A stretch of DNA of 64,000 nt from the NCBI GenBank assembly GCA_963514095.1, contig OY741264.1:10934054-10998053 (forward strand), given 5' to 3'. The notes beneath the pieces are model-generated. The model was not told the DNA's origin, made no database searches, and was given only the letters and a program-made list of their open reading frames with translations. A program made the position numbers and the translations under genes. This stretch comes from Eutrigla gurnardus. Its lineage: Eukaryota > Chordata > Actinopteri > Perciformes > Triglidae. Of the stretch, positions 55,570 to 64,000 are shown in pieces (the stretch's first letter is position 1; every line of letters starts with the position of its first letter).

Positions 55570-55853
55570 GCAGCCGAGCACGGGCTTGACGAGATCTGAG
55601 GCGCTCAGGTGTAAGAGCCTCTCTCATCCCCAGCAGTGGGAAACAGTAGACGGATAAGTGCGTCTGAGAGACTGCAGGCATCTCTGTGATCTCCGGGCTC
55701 AAGGCTGCACTCGGCGCACCACACAGCGGAACCGCAGCGCATCATTACTGGAGAGGAAGAGGAGCACTGTGCATCTATGACTATTTTCCTGCTCTTGTAG
55801 CAGTTTTCCCCCCCTTTTCTTCCCGTGCACTTTAATTGGAGAAGCTCGCCAAG

Positions 55854-57364
55854 ATGATGTCCATGAACAGCAAACAGCCGCACTTCGCCATGCATCCCTC
55901 GTTACCCGAGCACAAGTACACCACTTTGCATTCCAGCTCGGAAGCTATAAGGAGAGCCTGTCTACATACTCCACAGGTAAATTATACCCCGAAAAAACTT
56001 CCACTTTGTCCTTGTTCGCGCCTCGGCTTCATGCAGCGCCGAACGCTGTCTGCGCGTAATAACAAGAAGCGCTCCGAGGCACATTCAGCCAAAACGCGCA
56101 CTTAATGTTTATTTCATGTATTCCGCGGCAATCATTCGGAGAGTCTTCTGTTTGAAAGCATGCTCACGCAAAGCCTGGTTTGACTGTTTTTCTATTAATT
56201 TTGATAACTTGCCGCTTCGGGAGGAATACTCTGGATGTGTGTCGCCAAAAGTCCCGACTGACATTTATCTGACAGTTATTTAAGGATTTTTTTTTCACTC
56301 CCTTCTCCCTTTCCTCCACATTTCGCATCCCTTCATTTCCTCCCATCTTCTCCCCTTTTTATTGTTCGCCTTTTCAGCTACAGAATAACATATTTGCGAG
56401 CCTGGATGAGACCCTGCTGGCCCGGGCTGAGGCTTTGGCGGCCGTGGATATCGCCGTGTCCCAGGGCAAGACGCACCCGTTCAAGCCCGACGCAACGTAC
56501 CACACGATGAGCACGGTGCCATGCTCGTCGTCGTCCACCGTGCCACTGGCCCACCACCACCACCACCATCACCACCACCACCACCAGAACCTGGAGACGC
56601 AGGACATCATGGACCACATCACCTCGCCGTCCCTCGCCCTGATGCCCGGTGGGCACGACGGGTCCGGCGGGGGAGGTGGCGGAGGCGGCGGAGGTGGCGG
56701 CGGAGGGCTGCTCTCCGCCTCCTCCGGCCACCCGCACTCTCACATGCACGGCTTGAGCCACCTCTCCCATCAGGCTATGGGCATGAACTCGCCTCTCACC
56801 CACCACGGGCTCTTACCGGGACATTGCGGAGGGGGTCAAGGCGGCCCAGGACTCACTAACAACGGACTCCCCTCCATCAATGACTCGGACACGGACCCAA
56901 GGGAGCTGGAGGCTTTCGCGGAGCGCTTCAAGCAGCGGAGGATCAAGCTGGGGGTGACCCAGGCGGACGTGGGCGGCGCTCTCGCTAATCTCAAAATCCC
57001 CGGCGTCGGTTCACTGAGCCAAAGTACAATTTGTCGATTCGAGTCGTTAACTCTGTCACACAACAACATGATTGCGCTTAAACCTATCCTCCAGGCCTGG
57101 CTGGAGGAGGCCGAGGGGGCCCAGAGGGAGAAAATGAGCAAACCGGACATTTTCAGTGGAGGGGAAAAGAAACGCAAGAGGACCTCGATAGCGGCCCCAG
57201 AAAAGAGGTCTTTGGAGGCTTACTTCGCCGTGCAGCCTCGGCCGTCGTCCGAGAAAATAGCAGCTATCGCTGAAAAGTTGGACCTGAAAAAAAATGTGGT
57301 GCGAGTGTGGTTTTGTAACCAAAGACAGAAGCAGAAGAGGTTGAAATTTTCCGCGGCTCACTGA
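55854..57364 (+). CDS. pou4f1: POU domain class 4 transcription factor 1 (Brn3a), complete
   Basis: Two exons, 55854-55976 and 56378-57364, joined in phase 0 (401-bp intron), give 369 residues. MMSMNSKQPHFAMHP with LHSSSEAIRRACL is the POU4F1 N-terminus; an in-frame TTG 18 bp upstream is not a start. The POU-IV box (FASLDETLLARAEALAAVD) spans about 47-65. There is an 11-His tract at 100-110 and 14 Gly at 138-151. The POU-specific domain lies at about 212-288 (DPRELEAFAERFKQRRIKLG; GSLSQSTICRFESLTLSHNN) and the homeodomain at about 305-364 with recognition helix VRVWFCNQRQKQKR. Known role: a nuclear activator specifying sensory, habenular and retinal ganglion neurons. The alanine tracts of mammalian POU4F1 are absent. 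Assignment over pou4f2/f3 rests on the N-terminus, the poly-His tract and adjacency to obi1. Confidence 0.96.
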
Positions 57365-58140
57365 AAACGAGGGAAAAAAAACAAAAACAAAAAAACAAAG
57401 TTGTGTGACTGACTTTGGGGGACCAAGGGACACCAAGACACCATTTTCAGTCTTTTGTCTCCAGCGATTTTACACGTTGGTGCACAGTGGGCTTTAGATA
57501 CCCATTTTACGAGGCTTCATATATCTTGTTTATTTTCACGTTATCGGTGAATGTGAAGTATGCAAATAACAGATTACACAAGTTTCGCTCAGTTGTTACG
57601 AGGGGAGATTTTTATCGACGTCGACATTGCCTTTTAACCCACGTGGAAAGAGGTAATTTGCTTGATGCTATAGCGAGTTATTTTCTCCCAATAGGCCTAT
57701 TATTTGAAGTATAGCCATTTACGAATTACCTCATTGATTGTTGAACTGTGTTTCTTGGTTTGGTTGTTTTTTTTTTGTCGTTGTTGGTATAGAATAATTC
57801 ATGAATCTGTTCATTTATTCATGTGTTCATTCATTCTAATTCGGAGGCTGCTATGAAGTCAAATTTAGTTTGCAAACCTTTATGCTTAAACGAAGAAAAA
57901 AACAACATATTTAGGCCTGCATGGAATCCTGATTCACGGGCAGTAATTTAGCCTCTACAGGCTGTCACATCTAGAGATATATTTATTTTCAATTTGCACA
58001 AAATACCCTTTAGGTTTATGGATCGGTTATGGCGAAATGCTTTTTTTTTTTTTTTTTTTGTATATACAGACATCACTTTGTCACTTATCAGAGGTGAGCT
58101 CCTGCGTTTGGGGAAATAAATGATAGGCCTCACGTGGAAG
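57365..58140 (+). other. pou4f1: pou4f1 3' UTR
   Basis: Follows the TGA at 57362-57364. The first clear AATAAA is at 58115-58120. A 19-base T-run lies at about 58041-58059. The true end is uncertain, and longer isoforms are possible. Confidence 0.5.
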
Positions 58141-59273
58141 AAGCCTCGTCTGCCTCATCGATGAGACGTCACGATGAAAACAAAAAAAAGAAATACAATT
58201 AAATCCTGTTTTCCTTCATGTGTTTCGGTTTGCAGTGCAAACGCTCTATGCACAGGAAAACAAGAATCCCTGCAGCGTCCAGTCGAGCTGATGTCGTGGA
58301 TGGTGTGAGTCACTGTTAAAAATGCCTGTTTTCACATTAAGATCACCACGTTGTTTGTCGTGTTAATTGTTACGGAAACGTTGTGTAAGTAATATTTTTA
58401 CGTTGTGCACAAGTATGTTTACAAAACTGCAGCGACACGTGCATCATGGAAAAACTGTCCCACTGTCTCCCTCCCTCTCTCACAACTCCTCCTCTGTTGT
58501 CCTCTTACTTTCATTGGTACTGTTCATCCTGTAAGCCAAATCCAACAGGGAGGTGTGTTCCAGCAATCTTCTAATAAATTGAAGAAAGAAAACGATGCCT
58601 TTCTGGTTGTGCTTGGGCCCGCGCGGAACACGATAACTACGGCTTTATTGTTAATATTGGTTTGACATATTATTGTGGCCACAACTCCATATTGAGACGT
58701 GATTTAATGTTAGTTTCAGTCCGTTTTGTTACGATTTTAAAGCAGTTATTTGTACCGTATTGTCTTGCATTTTTACCATAGAAATAACGCGTTATAGTTC
58801 ACCAAAAATAAGGTCTCCAAAGTTGGTCTAATTTATGGTTAAATTAATTTTGAAGGAAAACCACATCCAAAACCTTTTGCATCGTTGCCTTATAATTATT
58901 TTGTACTGTGCCATTGTGTTTAAATGAATGTGGAAAAAATATAAATATGACGTTTAATATTTACAATAGTAATAATTCAAATAATAGTACTTAATAATAA
59001 TATTAGGCCTAATAAAAAATATTATAAATGATAATACAATTAAAGAGTTTATTTTTGGCACAACAGAGCGTTAAATTGGTGATAGAACTACAAGCGGATA
59101 CAACAGGGTTTTATAGGCTGTTAAACCTAACATCGGCTAGCATGTCTGGAATTCTTAACGAAGACAAAGCTGCCGCCTTTTGGTGCGTTGAAACAACCTG
59201 ACAATCAACATTTAATGAAGTTTCACAGCGGAGTCAGAATAACTCAACAGCAACACTGACGCGGCTCGTCTTG

Positions 59274-59426
<153 letters not shown>

Positions 59427-60161
59427 AAATTAAAGAGAAGAAGAAAATGTATTCATCTAAAAAAAGGACAACTTTGTGACCTCTACCCTCCTCCAAACAT
59501 CTCTTCTTCCCCCCTCTATATTTCCACATATATGTGCGGGTTTCACTTCCCGCTGCAAATACAAATAAATAAAGAATTTTTAAGTGCGGGGTACTGCAAT
59601 ATTAATCGCGACTTGCTGATATAAAATGCAATATTTCCAGACAGCTATCGGGGGTTTGAGGGGAGGCAGGCGGATGGAGGAAGCCGCTGTTCGACAGCAG
59701 AGAAAAGCTGCTCCTTATTGCCTGTCTTTAGCTGCTGGCTACGTGGACACAAGAGCAAGTTTCCTTAACGTGAGTAACAAGATTTATTTGTTAACCATCG
59801 GCGTTTACATTTACGCGGAGGCAGCGCATTTAGCTCCTAATATCAGTTTGACACAAGTCTTTTTGTCGTGGTGAGCTGGACGTCACTGCCGTAACCCGCT
59901 TTGTAGTGTCCCTCACTCACACTCCACACTCATTCGCCCTCGCTCTGTTCCTTAGAAATACCGTGAATGTAAACAATGAATATTCAGGGGAGTACAGGGA
60001 AAAATTCGATCTTATTTTAGCCTATTTTATTTGATTACAGACTGACCTGGAGAAACTATTTTGGAGAGGAACTTCTACGGTAACTCGGTACAAACGCATC
60101 TTCTTGATTTAGGTTATTAATATCGGAAATTCTAAATCAATTCGAATAGTGAGCGTGTGAA

Positions 60162-60236
<75 letters not shown>

Positions 60237-60280
60237 TCTTACCTTATCTTATCTTATGTTATCTCATCTTATCTTATCTC
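60162..60280. repeat. (ATCT)n tetranucleotide array with a degenerate TATCT/ATCTT tail
   Basis: About 75 bp of perfect CTAT/ATCT tetramers (60162-60236) is followed by pentamer-like TTATCTTATC units to about 60280. Confidence 0.95.
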
Positions 60281-60387
60281 GTGAGTTCAAAGTTTCCTCA
60301 TCTAACACAACCTGCCGAGAGTAACACAACACCGCTGGCACTGAGCGCACTCCACGCGCTGCACCGCACGCGCCACATGGCAATAAT

Positions 60388-60408
60388 TTCAGCACCGCGA
60401 ACAGCTCC
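60388..60408 (+). promoter_or_regulatory. RE1/NRSE site for the REST repressor
   Basis: The left half TTCAGCACC is identical to the RE1 consensus. After the standard 2-bp spacer (GC), the right half GAACAGCTCC differs from GGACAGCGCC at two positions. That gives 17 of 19 specified bases in canonical spacing, in a GC-rich unique segment 3.0 kb 3' of the pou4f1 stop. REST represses neuronal genes outside neurons, which fits pou4f1. Binding is inferred. Confidence 0.65.
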
Positions 60409-60499
60409 GTTGGCTGGATTGAAGAGTAATGCATTATTGAAAGCCTATATCAAACAGCTCTGGGGTGCCGTCTCCCTGCACAAGGGCTCTGGATGAAGT

Positions 60500-60790
60500 C
60501 GGACTGTCTGCCTGCACAATAGCCTCTAATATGTTAATGGCCGTAGGGGATGCTTGAGGTACCGTCCCCAGCTGCCTCGCCTACCATATGTCAGCCCGTT
60601 ACGACAGAGTCCTCTATTAATCAGGAGGATATTTCATCAGTAACTTCACCGATATCATAACCCTTAAAGCTCCATCAATAGTGGGCCGCGGCATCGCCTG
60701 CCGTATAGATATTGTTATTGCCTGGACCTGAATGGGCCTTCCCCATATTCATGCATGTCTACATCTTTATGTGACCCTCCCCACCTCCTC
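60500..60790. promoter_or_regulatory. pou4f1: Candidate conserved enhancer block C
   Basis: A unique, repeat-free block directly after the RE1 site. It includes AATATGTTAATGGCCG, CTCTATTAATCAGGAGG, CATAACCCTTAAAGCTCC, TAGATATTGTTATTGCC and CCATATTCATGCATG. Density of homeodomain-like words and absence of simple repeats suggest constraint. Conservation could not be tested. Confidence 0.35.
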
Positions 60791-61863
60791 CTGTCCTATC
60801 CCATGATGCTTTGGCTTCCCCCACCTGAGCCTCATGAAAACAACCTTAAATTCCAAATTGATCACATTAAAACATAAAAACGTTTACTCGAAAAAAAAAG
60901 AAAGATGTTAATTATTATCAGTATGACTGCTATTAATATTATTATTAGTATTATTAGGCTATTATGTAACCATGTCTGCGGTCCTATCTCGGCCGCATTA
61001 ATCACCTCCTCTGCTTCCTCCTTCGTATCCTTTGCATAGGCCGCGACGGATTCATCATGGAGCCTACCAAAGGATCTCATAACTTAATTCCTTCAGGCTA
61101 CTTAGTCGGGGGAGTAATTAATCTATACCGTGGATGTAAATAAGAGGAAATTGGATTCCTGACAGACGAGATGAGAGAGTCTCTGACACCACGTCGCCAA
61201 ATAATGATTTCACCAGACGCTCTGGTTACGCAGACGCTTAGATTTACGAGCGCACGACTTTTTACTATAGCTCTGAGCGGAAGGGAGTGGGCCTACCCTA
61301 ATCGCAGCTGTTAGGCGCCCAGGTCAAGATGGATTAGATCATTATAATTACAACACAACGAGCTAGAATAAAAGGAAACGGGAACGCACTGCCTGGGTTC
61401 TTGTCCTTGTTTTTGACTTTCTTCTACTTCTGGAGTATCTTAAAACAAAAAACAAAACAAAAAAAGAACTCCCATCGAGGGGCTCCGTTGATCTAACAAT
61501 ACGCAGGAAGGTTGGCCTTTAGACGGAAATGTCAAATCGTGGATGCGGATGGGTAGATCCCCAGATCTGCACTCATTTCCCACTCATATTTGCTCGGTAA
61601 TCCGCGGTGGCAGCCTTCCATCGCCCGGGACCCGGTTTGAGAGGCGATGCTGTTGACACAGGGGTATATTTCAATCACAGAGGGTTCAGAGTCAGACGAA
61701 CAACTTATTTGTCTAATAAATCCGTCATTTAGTAAGAAAAATATTTGATCTTGAGGGGCTGACCTCTTGTCATGTAGCTACTGACAGATAAAAATGGGTA
61801 TGTATGCTTCACGGATATGCAGGTAGCCTGCAAAAGCTCAATTTAGATTCATATTTGTATGGA

Positions 61864-61918
61864 GCACACACACACAGACACACACACAGACACACACAAA
61901 GACACACACACACACACC
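61864..61918. repeat. (CA)n microsatellite with periodic CAGA interruptions
   Basis: About 55 bp of CA broken three times by AGA/AAGA. Confidence 0.93.
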
Positions 61919-63540
61919 TTATTATAGCATTTGTTAACAAAAAGCTAGAGCTAGAAGACGCCAAAAAGTTTTCTGTGCCTGTTTAAATATTTTTCAATCG
62001 TTTTTTGAAAAAAGATAATTTTTTTGAAGATAGAGAAAGTTTTGCTCATGTGGAGAGACCAAGTGTGCACATCCAAACAGACTCAAAGGCAAACAATACT
62101 TAACTGCAGGGCACAAATGATGATTTCTCTTTTTAATGCAACGGTTTGATCTCCAAGATATTCCTCAATGACAAAGAGAAAAGTGTGCAGATCTCCTTTG
62201 TGCCCAGATTCACCTCTGTGTCATCATTTCACTCGAGTCCCGTGTTTGTAGTTTGAAAATTAGGATCAAATGATCTCATTATGAAGCAGACTATGCCCCA
62301 CCACCAAGCGTAATCACGTGTGTGTATTTTCCTTTGATTAGATAATTGTGTGACGCAGCTTGGACAGGGCCATATAATTTGACATTAGAAACAAATCAAA
62401 TGAGATATGATAGCAGCTTTAATTAGAGTACAATATCATCCAAATTACTTGAACAGCCCAAGTCTGTAGAATGCCAAATCGACGCTTTGGTACGTTACCG
62501 AATTTCATTACCCGTCAGTGTTTGTAGTGTGCCATTTAAAGTTGTGAAATCAAATCCCCCCCATAAAGATGTTCATTTGCACAACACTTCAACTCTCCAA
62601 GTTCAACATCTGTTGCACTTTATCTGTTACTTCTTTTGTATGCAATGCTGTAACCTTAACATATATAATTTGGGTTACTGCAATCTCTTTTAGCTTTTTC
62701 CATGAATCCACTCTAAAATACACTGAGACTTTATGAAACCAACTTAACTAAAAGCCATCTCACTGTGACTTTATTTCGACTCATGACTTAAACACTTCTT
62801 CTCACTCTTCACACCTCCATGTGCTATCAGTCACCACCAGTGTGCCAACCAATGGTTGATTTAGCAATTAAGTACGACTTCAATCAGTGAGAACCTTAAG
62901 GAGTGATATGGCCTGCTGTTGAGTTTGACTGGAGCAAAAAGAAAAAATATATGACTTAATATGACTGCAGAGCCCTGAAATCACTGAGAGGATGCTGCTG
63001 ACAGCTGTTTGAGATGATGCTTCGTATGTTGCAACATCTGCATTTGTCTACTGTAGGAGCTTACACCAAAATAAAAAACATAAAATATGTGTATCCTCAA
63101 TCATCAAATTCTGTTTAGAAGTAGGCACTACTTTAATCGTAACTTTGGTGGTGTGGGAACTGTGGACGGGCATCCTCAAAACATATAGCGGATGTGTTTT
63201 AACCCCCTATTGCGTGGATCAAATGCTTGTCATCCTTACAGATAAAGTGCTGCACTAAAACATCAAAACACTCGTCAATGTCTGCACCGGTTCGTTTCAC
63301 CTCATTCAAAAAAAAAAAAAAAAAAAGGAAAAAAAAGTGCCACCCAAATGTCACTTTATGCAAAATCTGCCTTACTAGCTAAATGTCATTTATTTCCCAG
63401 GTCCTGCCTCTTAAGAGCCGTCACAGCCGCGGGCGAAGTGCTCTTTGAACCCCTGTATTGGACCCATTTTCCTGTCGTCATTACCCACACGTGCCGCAGT
63501 CAGAAGGCGCGCGACCGGAAACAGGCAAGGCAAGGCGACA

Positions 63541-63550
63541 CCATATAAGG
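63541..63550. promoter_or_regulatory. Perfect CArG (SRF) box
   Basis: CCATATAAGG fits CC(A/T)6GG exactly. It sits in a locally CpG-rich stretch (CGCGGGCGAAG, AAGGCGCGCGACCGG), which could be a promoter or enhancer at the window's right side. It could also be a TATA-like box (TATAAG) for an unseen transcript. Confidence 0.35.
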
Positions 63551-64000
63551 AGATTCCACAACCACGCGAGTGTAACATTCAAACGAACCCGTAAAATTCA
63601 AGTCATAGGTCAACATTTTGTTATGAATTGTTTTTTTTGTTTTTTTTTGGCGGTTATGATTTATGTATGCCAGTTTGAGAATCACTTAAATTCACCAGTA
63701 GTTCATTTTAGAAAACAAATGCTGGACGTTCGACTTTGAAGAATAGGCTCTCATATTCACGCTGCGGTGTCCTTAAAGATGTTGTGCTTTAGTTCGTTTT
63801 TCATGCTACAGGTACATTTTTTTTTACAAATTATAACCACAAAATTAATCGCACAACTAAGTGATGTTGGCTTCTTAGCTGTCGCGAGGGGCTTTTGATA
63901 CAGCAGGTGCAAAATGACATTAATACATCTTTTGCAACTTCACTGATTCTCCCAGTTGGTAGATGACAGACTGAACGCTACGCCTTTTATATGAAGCACA

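Noticed and set aside
55836..55853. Extending pou4f1 upstream from an in-frame TTG
   Set aside because: The known POU4F1 N-terminus begins MMSMNSKQ at the ATG 55854.
56378..56806. Minus-strand ORF opposite pou4f1 exon 2
   Set aside because: A shadow of the GC-rich His/Gly coding repeats on the other strand.

Overview
This is vertebrate nuclear DNA, almost certainly from a spiny-rayed (percomorph-like) teleost. Genes have GT-AG introns, intergenic DNA is AT-rich and full of (CA)n/(GT)n microsatellites, and there are Tc1/mariner-superfamily and piggyBac-type transposon remnants and a tRNA-derived SINE. No bacterial, viral, CRISPR or operon-like structure was seen.

Three protein-coding genes lie on the + strand. 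The first 2.5 kb hold the last four coding exons of rbm26 (RNA-binding protein of the nuclear exosome-targeting machinery); its 5' part is outside the window. About 47 kb of non-coding DNA follows. Then come the complete six-exon obi1/rnf219 (RING E3 ligase for ORC, 664 codons reconstructed) at 49.8-54.0 kb and, 1.85 kb further on, the complete two-exon pou4f1/brn3a (369 codons; POU-IV box, His and Gly tracts, POU-specific domain, homeodomain) at 55.9-57.4 kb. From memory, human chromosome 13q31 has RBM26, OBI1 and POU4F1 in the same order and orientation, so this looks like an ancestral block. The two housekeeping genes are neighbours, not pathway partners, of the neuronal transcription factor. 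The large gap is best explained as regulatory territory for pou4f1.

The 3-49.6 kb gap contains: a spliced-looking segment just 3' of rbm26; a degenerate tandem array (7.3-8.5 kb) interrupted by a tRNA-SINE; dispersed teleost repeats; a Tc1 transposase fossil; two oppositely oriented DNA transposon derivatives of one family (23.4-25.1 kb); a TTAA-flanked piggyBac-type element carrying a split acidic ORF (34.4-36.1 kb); a CTCF-like site (39.4 kb); an isolated GC-rich island with a minus-strand splice donor (41.9-42.2 kb); and several non-repetitive, homeodomain-motif-rich blocks that resemble conserved enhancers.

Around pou4f1 the clearest regulatory signals are an upstream block with a perfect POU octamer and an E-box (54.8-55.1 kb), a TCTCGCGAGA promoter palindrome (55.56 kb) and a near-consensus RE1/NRSE site for REST 3 kb downstream (60.39 kb). 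I found no convincing novel multi-gene system. The best leads are regulatory (RE1 site, octamer block, desert elements) and transposon structures.
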